A stretch of 60,314 bases of DNA. Origin: Clostridiales bacterium. Lineage in GTDB: Bacteria; Bacillota; Clostridia; TANB77; SIG350. The stretch is taken from positions 124,575 through 184,888 of the forward strand of contig SVGE01000002.1 in NCBI GenBank assembly GCA_015056545.1. The letters run 5' to 3'. The position numbers were made by a program, and so were the translations under genes. Positions 53,887-60,314 of the stretch are shown one piece after another. Under the pieces are notes generated by a model, which saw only the letters and a list, made by a program, of their open reading frames with translations, made no database searches and was not told the DNA's origin. Each line of letters opens with the position of its first letter. The stretch's first letter is position 1.

Positions 53887-55251
53887 ATGGCTTTTGAAGG
53901 ATTATCAGATAAACTTCAAAATTTAATGAGTAAATTAAAAGGTAAAGCAAGAATATCTGAATCAGATGTTAAAGAAATATCTAGAGAAGTTAAACTTGCA
54001 TTATTAGAAGCAGATGTAAATTATAAAGTAGTAAAAGAATTTACTGACAATATAGCTGAAAAAGCAATGGGGCAAGATGTTTTAAAATCATTAACACCTG
54101 GGCAACAAGTTATTAAAATTGTTAAAGATGAATTAGTTGAATTATTAGGATCAACTGAAAGTCAAATAACATTTTCTCCAAATGGTCCAACTGTTATTAT
54201 GATGGTTGGTTTGCAAGGTAGTGGTAAAACTACTACTTCTGGTAAATTAGCTAATTTGCTTAGAAAAAAAGGAAAAAATCCAATGCTTGTAGCATGTGAC
54301 GTATATAGACCAGCGGCTATAAAACAATTGCAAGTTGTGGGAAAACAATTAAATGTACCAGTATTTGCAATCGAGGATAGTAAAAATGTTGTAGATATAG
54401 CAATGAAAGCTGTTAGAGAAGCTATTATAAAAATGAATGATGTTGTAATCTTAGATACTGCAGGTAGATTACATATAGATACAGAATTAATGCAAGAGTT
54501 AAAAAACATAAAAACAAATGTTAAACCACATGAAATATTATTAGTTGTAGACTCTATGACAGGTCAAGATGCGGTTAATGTAGCAGATGAATTTAATAAT
54601 GCATTAGGTATAGATGGTTTAGTTTTAACTAAATTAGATGGTGATACTCGTGGTGGTGCTGCATTATCTGTTAAAAAAGTTACAGGAAAACCAATTAAAT
54701 TTTCAGCAACTGGTGAAAAATTAAGTGATATTGAAGTATTTGTTCCAGAAAGAATGGCTTCTAGAATTTTAGGAATGGGAGATATATTATCTATTATTGA
54801 AAAAGCTGAAGAAGCTATAAATGAAGAAGATGTAATAGCAATGGAGAAAAAACTTAAGAAAAAAGATTTTACACTTCAAGATTATTTAGAACAAATGCAA
54901 CAAATAAAAAAGATGGGTTCATTTTCATCAATATTAAAAATGTTACCTGGATTTGGAGATAAATTAAAAGGTATTGATATAGATGATAAAGAATTAGTTA
55001 AAGTTGAAGCAATAATTCAATCTATGACTATGGAAGAAAGAGAAAATCCAAGAATAATAGATGGTAGAAGAAGAAAAAGAATTGCACAAGGTAGTGGTAG
55101 ACAAGTTTCTGAAATTAATAGATTATTAGATGGATTTGAACAAGCTAGTAAAATGATGAAAAAAATGATGAAACCTGGTAAAAAAGGCAAAATGAATTTT
55201 AATGATATTAAATCTATGGATGATTTAAAAAATTTCAAAATGCCATTTTAA
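53887..55251 (+). CDS. ffh: Signal recognition particle protein Ffh
   Basis: 454 residues. NG-domain GTPase: G1 GLQGSGKTTTSGKLA, G3 DTAGRLHID, G4 TKLDGDTRGGAA; helical N-domain before it; methionine-rich M-domain at the end (MMKKMMKPGKKGKMNF) for signal peptides and 4.5S RNA (here a degenerate end). Targets ribosomes making membrane proteins to FtsY. AGGAGTG precedes the ATG. Confidence 0.98.
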   Translation: MAFEGLSDKLQNLMSKLKGKARISESDVKEISREVKLALLEADVNYKVVKEFTDNIAEKAMGQDVLKSLTPGQQVIKIVKDELVELLGSTESQITFSPNGPTVIMMVGLQGSGKTTTSGKLANLLRKKGKNPMLVACDVYRPAAIKQLQVVGKQLNVPVFAIEDSKNVVDIAMKAVREAIIKMNDVVILDTAGRLHIDTELMQELKNIKTNVKPHEILLVVDSMTGQDAVNVADEFNNALGIDGLVLTKLDGDTRGGAALSVKKVTGKPIKFSATGEKLSDIEVFVPERMASRILGMGDILSIIEKAEEAINEEDVIAMEKKLKKKDFTLQDYLEQMQQIKKMGSFSSILKMLPGFGDKLKGIDIDDKELVKVEAIIQSMTMEERENPRIIDGRRRKRIAQGSGRQVSEINRLLDGFEQASKMMKKMMKPGKKGKMNFNDIKSMDDLKNFKMPF

Positions 55252-55285
55252 TAAATAAAAATAATCATTTTAAGGAGGTGATTAC

Positions 55286-55528
55286 ATGGTAAAAATAAGA
55301 TTAAAAAGAGCTGGTGCTAAAAAAGCTCCTTTCTACAAAGTAGTAGTTGCTGATTCAAGATATCCAAGAGATGGTAGATTTATAGAAGAAATTGGCACAT
55401 ATAATCCAATGACTGATCCATCTGAAATCAACATAAAAGCAGACAGAGTTGAAGAATGGATAAAAAAAGGTGCACAACCTACTGATACAGTTAAATCATT
55501 ATTAAAAAGAGCAGGTATTGCTAAATAA
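55286..55528 (+). CDS. rpsP: 30S ribosomal protein S16
   Basis: 80 residues, beginning [20 protein letters not shown], with [18 protein letters not shown], canonical S16. AGGAGG precedes the ATG. Follows ffh by 34 bases. Confidence 0.98.
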   Translation: MVKIRLKRAGAKKAPFYKVVVADSRYPRDGRFIEEIGTYNPMTDPSEINIKADRVEEWIKKGAQPTDTVKSLLKRAGIAK

Positions 55529-55542
55529 CAGGAGGTAATTTT

Positions 55543-55779
55543 ATGAAAGAAGTTTTAGAATTAATCGTTAAAAGCATTATTTCAGATGAAAGTGCCTTAG
55601 TTGAAGTTGCTGAAAGCACTAATGATGGTTTTTCTGTTTTTGAAGTTAAAGTACAAAAAGATAAAATAGGTGATTTAATAGGAAAAAATGGAAGAACTGC
55701 TAAAGCAATTAGAAGTGTTATGAAAGCTACTGCAAATAAGCAAGGTATGAAATGTTCAATAGATTTTGTTGAAGCATAG
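55543..55779 (+). CDS. khpA: KhpA, KH-domain RNA-binding protein
   Basis: 78 residues, a single KH domain with the GxxG loop in IGDLIGKNGRTAKAIRSV. KhpA, with KhpB, binds small RNAs and mRNAs in Firmicutes. The gene is between rpsP and rimM in the usual place. AGGAGG precedes the ATG. Confidence 0.93.
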   Translation: MKEVLELIVKSIISDESALVEVAESTNDGFSVFEVKVQKDKIGDLIGKNGRTAKAIRSVMKATANKQGMKCSIDFVEA

Positions 55780-55788
55780 GGAGTATAT

Positions 55789-56295
55789 ATGGAATATATT
55801 GAAATAGGACAAATTGTTAATACACAAGGGCTAAAAGGTGAAGTTAAAGTTATGCCTTTTACAGATGATATTAATAGATTTGATGATTTAAAAAAGATAT
55901 ATGTTGAAATTAATAGTAATAAAGAATTACTTAATATTGAAAAAGTTAGATATGTAAAAAATATGGTAATACTAAAATTCAAAGGTAAAGATAGAATTGA
56001 AGATATTGAAAAATATAAAGGAAAATATATTTTTATTGATGAAACAGATAAATTAGATTTGCCAGAAGATACATTTTATATATCAGATTTAATTGGTTTA
56101 GATGTTATAGATAACTCAAATAATAATTCAATTGGTAAAATAGTAGACATTTTTTCAACTGGTAGTAATGATGTATATGTTGTTAAATCAGAAGACGGAA
56201 AAGAAATACTTCTGCCAGCCATAAAACAAGTAATTAATAATATTGATTTAATAAATAAAAAAGTTATTGTTAATTTAATTGAGGGATTATTATGA
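55789..56295 (+). CDS. rimM: 16S rRNA processing protein RimM
   Basis: 168 residues; N-terminal RimM domain (IGQIVNTQGLKGEVKVMPF) and C-terminal PRC-barrel (DLIGLDVIDNSNNNSIGKIV, LPAIKQVI). Assists 30S 3' domain maturation and binds S19. Its last bases overlap the trmD start (ATGA-type junction at 56292-56295). Confidence 0.95.
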   Translation: MEYIEIGQIVNTQGLKGEVKVMPFTDDINRFDDLKKIYVEINSNKELLNIEKVRYVKNMVILKFKGKDRIEDIEKYKGKYIFIDETDKLDLPEDTFYISDLIGLDVIDNSNNNSIGKIVDIFSTGSNDVYVVKSEDGKEILLPAIKQVINNIDLINKKVIVNLIEGLL

Positions 56296-56978
56296 GAATA
56301 GATATTTTAACACTATTTCCAGAAATGTTTAATATATTAGATGAAAGCATTATTGGAAGAGCTAAAAAAAATGAATTAATTGAAATTAATACTATTAATT
56401 TTAGAGATTATGCTAATAACAAGCATAATCAAGTAGATGACTATCCATATGGTGGAGGAAATGGCATGGTTATCAAACCAGAACCAGTTTATAGAGCATA
56501 TATGGATATAGTAAAAGATTTAGAATATAAACCTAAGACAATATATTTATCTCCAAAAGGAAAAACTTTAACAAATAAAATTGCAAAAGACATTTCAAAA
56601 GAAGACCATTTAATACTTTTATGTGGTCATTATGAAGGTATAGACCAAAGGGTATTAGATGAAATAATAGATGATGAAATTTCTATTGGTGATTATGTTT
56701 TAACTGGTGGTGAACTACCTGCAATGGTATTAATTGATACAGTATCAAGATATATTCCAGGTGTTTTATCACAAGGATCATATGAAGATGAGTCTTTTGA
56801 AAATGATTTATTGGAATATCCACAATATACAAGACCTGAAATATTTAATGATATTAAAGTACCAGAAGTACTATTATCAGGAAACCATAAAGAAATTGCC
56901 AAATGGAGATTAGAAAAATCTATTGAAATTACAAAGAAAAATCGTAAAGATTTATTTAATAAGCTATTTAAAAATTAA
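56292..56978 (+). CDS. trmD: tRNA (guanine-N1-)-methyltransferase
   Basis: Methylates G37 of tRNAs with GNN-type contexts, preventing frameshifting. 228 residues with trefoil-knot SPOUT motifs: [13 protein letters not shown], and [18 protein letters not shown], and [10 protein letters not shown] at the end. Starts inside the rimM stop, overlapping by 4 bases. rplS follows after 20 bases. Confidence 0.97.
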   Translation: MRIDILTLFPEMFNILDESIIGRAKKNELIEINTINFRDYANNKHNQVDDYPYGGGNGMVIKPEPVYRAYMDIVKDLEYKPKTIYLSPKGKTLTNKIAKDISKEDHLILLCGHYEGIDQRVLDEIIDDEISIGDYVLTGGELPAMVLIDTVSRYIPGVLSQGSYEDESFENDLLEYPQYTRPEIFNDIKVPEVLLSGNHKEIAKWRLEKSIEITKKNRKDLFNKLFKN

Positions 56979-56998
56979 AATGGAAGGAGGAAAAATTA

Positions 56999-57463
56999 AT
57001 GGACTTATTAAAATCAGTTGAATTAGAACAACAAAAAGAAGTTAAACCTTCAGTAAAAGTTGGTGATACAGTTAGAGTACACGTTAAAATTAAAGAAGGA
57101 AACAAAGAAAGAATACAAGTATTCGAAGGAACAGTTATAAAAATTCAAGGTGGAGGTGTTAATCAAACATTTACTGTAAGAAGAATTTCTTATGGTGTTG
57201 GTGTTGAAAAAACATTCTTAGTAAACTCACCATTAGTTGAAAAAGTTGAAACTGTAAGACAAGGTATTGTTAGAAGAGCTAAATTATTCTATTTAAGAGA
57301 TAGAGTAGGTAAAGCTACTAAAGTTAAAGAAAAAATCTTTGTTAAAGAAGAAAACAAAAAAGTAGCTCCAGCTAAAGTTGAAGAAGCTAAAGCTGAAGAA
57401 GTTAAAGAAGAAGTAGTAGAAGCTCCAGCAGTAGAAGAAACAGCTGCAGAAGAAAACAACTAA
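56999..57463 (+). CDS. rplS: 50S ribosomal protein L19 with a C-terminal tail
   Basis: 154 residues. The L19 core (residues 1-~115) contains [20 protein letters not shown] and [18 protein letters not shown]19 proteins normally end near residue 115. About 40 extra residues follow, rich in Lys, Glu, Ala and Val ([20 protein letters not shown]), a low-complexity acidic tail. AGGAGG precedes the ATG. Last gene of the operon, closed by a terminator. Confidence 0.96.
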   Translation: MDLLKSVELEQQKEVKPSVKVGDTVRVHVKIKEGNKERIQVFEGTVIKIQGGGVNQTFTVRRISYGVGVEKTFLVNSPLVEKVETVRQGIVRRAKLFYLRDRVGKATKVKEKIFVKEENKKVAPAKVEEAKAEEVKEEVVEAPAVEETAAEENN

Positions 57464-57471
57464 TTAATCTG

Positions 57472-57505
57472 TTAGAGAATATCTTTTGATATTCTCTAAT
57501 TGTTT
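57472..57505 (+). terminator. Intrinsic terminator of the ffh-rplS operon
   Basis: TTAGAGAATATC (57472-57483) pairs with GATATTCTCTAA (57488-57499), tetraloop TTTT, T-rich tail. Confidence 0.9.
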
Positions 57506-57529
57506 AATAAGATATATAACTTAATTGTT

Positions 57530-57574
57530 ATATATTCTAGATAAAATTTAATATAGATTATATCTAGAATATAT
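57530..57574. repeat. 14-base inverted repeat upstream of a decayed gene
   Basis: ATATATTCTAGATA (57530-57543) is repeated inverted as TATCTAGAATATAT (57561-57574), 17-base spacer. A second inverted pair ATATAAC/GTTATAT (57513-57532) lies beside it. Possible operator or hairpin; function not established. Confidence 0.55.
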
Positions 57575-57601
57575 AATAATATTTTATTGGGAAGTGATAA
57601 A

Positions 57602-58272
57602 ATGAATAATGATAAAGAAAATAAAAATATTAAAAATTTTTAAATTTGGTTCGGGATTAGCTTTATTTTAGTAAATTTATCAATAATACTACAAAATATA
57701 GATATGATGTTAATTATGGTTGGACAATATTTTTTAGTGTTTGGAATTTATGGTTATAAAAAAACAAAAAATATTGTAACTATTGCAGGAATAGTAGCTG
57801 GAACATATTTTATTATATCAAGAATATTAAATGCAATATTTTATATTAGTATTTATTATTTGTTATTTTTATTTATTTTTGTTTTAATGTTTACAGTTGG
57901 TGTAATTTATATTATTAATTACAAAACAAGATTAAAAGAAGTATTAAATAATTATATTATAAATAGCAAATTAATAATCAAAGACATATATAAAGAAAAG
58001 AATGGCATGTTAAAGCAGAATATGTAAGTAATAATAAAATAATTAGTTATGAAGAAAGTTTTGAATGTAAAAAATATATTCCATTTAAAATTGGTGATGA
58101 AATAGATATATTAGTTAATAAAAATGATTATAATGATTTTATATATTTAAAGGAAAAAAACAATATTCAAAAAATAAACAGAAGTATTATAATCTTGTAT
58201 TTATTTACTTTTATAGGATTAATTGGAATAATCGTAACACTTTTAATTGGATTAAATATTATAAAAATATAG
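57602..58272 (+). pseudogene. Decayed membrane-protein gene (DUF3592-like), stop plus frameshift
   Basis: From ATG 57602 (GGGAAGTG upstream) the frame reads 13 codons (NNDKENKNIKNF) to an in-frame TAA at 57641, then continues in the same frame as membrane-type sequence (IWFGISFILVNLSIILQ ... MVGQYFLVFGIYGY, FIFVLMFTVGVIYII) to a stop at 58025. Starting at about 57994-58003, the +1/-1 frame carries on: WHVKAEYVSNNKIISYEESF, FKIGDEIDILVN, then a C-terminal transmembrane helix (FTFIGLIGIIVTLLIGLN) to TAG 58270. Together they make one ~220-residue protein broken by one nonsense and one frameshift change in A-rich runs. The N-to-C order (two helices, a DUF3592-like loop with xVKAEY.., helix) fits. 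Sequencing error is possible. Confidence 0.7.
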
Positions 58273-58289
58273 ACTAAGGAGGCAATTTT

Positions 58290-58787
58290 ATGATTAAATT
58301 AGAACAATATAGGGATTTATGGTTGTCTGAAAAAATGAGTGAAGTTATTGGTTTTTATCCGAGAGAATTTTATCCATTAGATAATTTTAGTTCTTTTAAA
58401 GTTGAATGGAATGGTTATTTATATTCAACACTAGAAGAAGCATATCAAGCAGCTTCTTTTATGGGAAGTTCAGAAGAGTTAGTTGAAAAAATTAAAAATT
58501 CTCATTCAGCTGATGAAGCACAAAGAATAGCTTATGCTAATAGAGATAAACAAAGAACTGATTGGAATGAAGTTAAAGTAGGTATAATGGAAGAATTATT
58601 AAGATTAAAGATAGAACAAAATCCATATGTAAAAAAGAAGCTTCTTGAAACAAAAGATTATATTATTGTTGAAGATTCTCCTAAAGACTCATTTTGGGGC
58701 TGGGGGCCAAATAGAGATGGTAATAATCAACTAGGCAAATTATGGATGAAATTAAGAGCTGAATTAATAGATAAAGAAAATATTTAA
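58290..58787 (+). CDS. NADAR-family protein (YbiA-like N-glycosidase)
   Basis: 165 residues: FYPREFYPLDNFSSF, YSTLEEAYQAASF, VGIMEELLRLKIEQNPYV and FWGWGPNRDGNNQLG are the NADAR signature segments. NADAR proteins cleave N-glycosidic bonds in ADP-ribose or riboflavin-pathway intermediates; some remove ADP-ribose from guanine. The NUDIX gene follows after 13 bases, so the two may act on linked nucleotide-sugar products. AAGGAGG precedes the ATG. Confidence 0.93.
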   Translation: MIKLEQYRDLWLSEKMSEVIGFYPREFYPLDNFSSFKVEWNGYLYSTLEEAYQAASFMGSSEELVEKIKNSHSADEAQRIAYANRDKQRTDWNEVKVGIMEELLRLKIEQNPYVKKKLLETKDYIIVEDSPKDSFWGWGPNRDGNNQLGKLWMKLRAELIDKENI

Positions 58788-58800
58788 TGGAGGTAAAAAT

Positions 58801-59352
58801 ATGAATTTAAAAGAACAAATAGAAAAATTCATTCCATTTAATGAACAAGAAATTAATGATAAGGAACAATTTTTAAAATTTATTGATACTTTTGATGATG
58901 TTTTAACTAGAGATAATATTTTTGGACATTTTTCAGCATCAGCATTTGTTGTAAATAAAGAAAGAACAAAAATGTTAGTTGTATATCACATAATAAATGA
59001 TGGATGGATTCATCCAGGTGGACATGCTGATGGAGAAGAAGACTTATTGGCAGTAACAGTTCGTGAAGTAGAAGAAGAAACAGGGTTAAAAGCTAAAGTT
59101 TTAGATGAAAATATTTATTCTATTCAATCTGAACCTGTAAAAGGTCATATTAAAAGAGGTAAATATGTATCAGCACACCTTCATTTAGATATTATATATT
59201 TAATGGAAGCAGATGATAATATTCCATTAATATATAGAGAAGAAGAATCAAAAGGTGTAAAATGGGTAGATTTTGCTGAAGCAACTGATGAAACTATGTG
59301 TGATTTTGTTAGACCAACACATGCAAAGTTAATAGATAAACTAATTAAATAA
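58801..59352 (+). CDS. NUDIX hydrolase
   Basis: 183 residues. Nudix box in GGHADGEEDLLAVTVREVEE followed by ETGL, preserving G-x5-E-x7-REVxEExG. A preceding FVVNKERTKMLVVYHIINDG forms the first strand. Hydrolyses nucleoside diphosphate-X bonds (e.g. ADP-ribose, dinucleotides); specificity unknown. GGAGGT precedes the ATG. Coupled with NADAR. Confidence 0.94.
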   Translation: MNLKEQIEKFIPFNEQEINDKEQFLKFIDTFDDVLTRDNIFGHFSASAFVVNKERTKMLVVYHIINDGWIHPGGHADGEEDLLAVTVREVEEETGLKAKVLDENIYSIQSEPVKGHIKRGKYVSAHLHLDIIYLMEADDNIPLIYREEESKGVKWVDFAEATDETMCDFVRPTHAKLIDKLIK

Positions 59353-59386
59353 TAATATAAAGTGATATTAGAAAAGGAGAACAACT

Positions 59387-60145
59387 ATGAAAAGAATTAA
59401 GTTTGTTATAGCAATTAATATAATAATTATGTTTTTTAATGTTTTTTTTATAAATAATAATTATGCAAAGCCATCCGATGTAATTTTATTACTACAAGAT
59501 GAAGATTTTAATGATGTGGAGTATTATATAGTCGATGCAGAAGAAAATGAAATACCAAAAGGATTTCATAAAGATGGACTTATAGGATTGGAAAAATATG
59601 TTGAAGCCTATAAAAATGGTCCATTAACAATAGTAAAAATTTCAGATGAAAACTATAATTATAAGTTCGTAGCTGTTAATGAAAATTTTAATTGTAAACT
59701 ATACACTTTTCATGTGCAAGAAATTGATAATATAAATTATTATGTTATTCCATACATGTTTGAAGGACTTCAAGAACAATGTCCATACGAATTACATGTA
59801 TATAATACAATGTTAGGTAGCGATGTTGTAAAAGCTTATACAAGGGATTGGGCTTCATCAGATTATGATAAAAAAATAGTATTTAGTATTAATGAAAATG
59901 GTGATTTTGCATTACTAAGCTACCAGAATGGAAAATTTGTAATGTTTGATTCATTTACAGAAAAAAATGAGGATGTTATAGAAAAAAATGAGGATATTAT
60001 AGAAAATAATATTATAAAAAATGAACAAGAAGATTTTTCAGCTAAAACATATTATTCAAATAAAATCATATTGTCTCTTGTAATTATGTTATTAGTTTTA
60101 TGTTTTATAAATATAATTGTAATGAGAAAAATTATAAAAAAATAA
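59387..60145 (+). CDS. Hypothetical type-I membrane protein
   Basis: 252 residues. Signal peptide (~1-26), a ~170-residue extracytoplasmic domain (DVILLLQDEDFNDVEYYIVD near the start), a short direct repeat EKNEDVIEKNEDIIE, then a C-terminal transmembrane helix (~227-247) and basic tail (RKIIKK). The topology is a surface domain held by a C-terminal anchor. AAAGGAG precedes the ATG. No family recognised. Confidence 0.75.
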   Translation: MKRIKFVIAINIIIMFFNVFFINNNYAKPSDVILLLQDEDFNDVEYYIVDAEENEIPKGFHKDGLIGLEKYVEAYKNGPLTIVKISDENYNYKFVAVNENFNCKLYTFHVQEIDNINYYVIPYMFEGLQEQCPYELHVYNTMLGSDVVKAYTRDWASSDYDKKIVFSINENGDFALLSYQNGKFVMFDSFTEKNEDVIEKNEDIIENNIIKNEQEDFSAKTYYSNKIILSLVIMLLVLCFINIIVMRKIIKK

Positions 60146-60178
60146 TTGTAATAAAAGTATTAAAAAGGAAGTGATAAA

Positions 60179-60208
60179 ATGAATATAAACTGGGTAATGG
60201 AAGTATAA
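60179..60208 (+). CDS. Very short open reading frame (possibly broken gene) at right edge
   Basis: AAAGGAAGTG precedes ATG 60179, which encodes only MNINWVMEV before TAA. In the next frame the same DNA reads LGNGSIRK, like the start of some phage-type integrases, but it ends after 15 codons. Likely a remnant, too short for a function. Confidence 0.25.
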   Translation: MNINWVMEV

Positions 60209-60314
60209 GAAAAAACACTCACAAACCCTTATAAAATGGGACAAAAATTATCATTTCTTTTTACATTATTTTGATTATTTTAACTTGAAAAAATGATAAA
60301 AATGGGGTAATGGA
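60192..60314 (+). repeat. Ten-base direct repeat at the right edge
   Basis: GGGTAATGGA occurs at 60192-60201 and again as the last ten bases of the window (60305-60314). In such AT-rich DNA this is unlikely by chance. It may be part of a longer repeat continuing beyond the window. Confidence 0.5.

Noticed and set aside
57704-58027. Independent 107-residue gene
   Set aside because: The same frame continues upstream to ATG 57602 apart from one TAA, and the protein continues in another frame downstream, so a broken single gene explains it better.
1-60314. tRNA, rRNA, insertion sequences, prophage or secondary-metabolite clusters
   Set aside because: I found no cloverleaf with CCA-type ends, no transposase motif, no phage structural genes and no synthase modules by eye; a tRNAscan and IS search would settle this.

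Overview
This window is very AT-rich DNA (GC well under a third by eye; not computed) from a low-GC, spore-forming Firmicute, most likely an uncultured or gut-type member of the Clostridia. The evidence is the cdd-era-yqzL-recO and ylxM-ffh-rpsP-khpA-rimM-trmD-rplS gene orders, an infC-rpmI-rplT operon with a 5' attenuator, an alpha/beta-type small acid-soluble spore protein, several S-layer-homology (SLH) surface proteins, RqcH, and almost exclusive use of AGA and TTA codons. I saw no rRNA, tRNA, CRISPR array, insertion sequence or complete prophage.

Layout. 1-1540: end of a VOC-family gene, then def-fmt. 1.6-5.9 kb: a small duplicated-domain protein, a secreted SLH protein and a large secreted 3D-type protein. 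6.0-8.3 kb: cdd-era-yqzL-recO. 8.3-9.95 kb: two tandem paralogous repeat proteins. 10.0-12.15 kb: OmpR-type two-component system whose regulator seems to start at AUU. 12.2-12.8 kb: tiny peptide plus two small ORFs. 12.86-14.67 kb: uvrC, followed by a compact candidate small RNA gene. 14.9-17.45 kb (minus strand): rqcH, a Fic enzyme and a short VbhA-like antitoxin. 17.55-18.9 kb: L20-type leader with infC-rpmI-rplT. 18.9-20.8 kb (minus): an LtaS-like enzyme. 21.1-26.0 kb: accessory stretch of mostly single-gene units with their own terminators, including an odd ABC protein and a protein that combines a sigma-region-4-like helix-turn-helix with two RNA-polymerase-alpha-CTD-like domains. 26.1-33.3 kb: valS, an mTERF-like repeat protein and argS. 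33.4-35.9 kb: ComEC-type metallo-beta-lactamase protein with its DUF3006 partner, a degenerate MYG1-like protein and the spore protein. 36.0-43.6 kb: surface-protein region with two paralogous SLH proteins, a charged membrane-anchored repeat protein and a transglutaminase-SLH protein. 43.6-47.4 kb: HAD phosphatase, trmB, MFS transporter, PflX-like radical SAM protein. 47.5-50.0 kb: ECF sigma factor overlapping a membrane-anchored beta-propeller protein. 50.0-53.4 kb: small hypothetical, peroxiredoxin, acetyltransferase, acidic surface protein. 53.5-57.5 kb: the ffh-rplS translation/secretion operon. 57.6-60.3 kb: a decayed membrane-protein gene, NADAR and NUDIX hydrolases, a type-I membrane protein and a short broken reading frame at the right edge.

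The core is a set of housekeeping translation, secretion and repair operons. Between them sit single genes with individual promoters and strong intrinsic terminators, several with different codon use (CGG, GCG, CTG, CAG). The strongest candidates for new biology are the sigma4/alpha-CTD chimera at 24795-26006, the unassigned small RNA at 14707-14809, the mTERF-like protein between two aminoacyl-tRNA synthetase genes, the ECF sigma/beta-propeller pair and the four-fold repeat of the SLH proteins. Family assignments come from motif reading and recall only; no database search was run.
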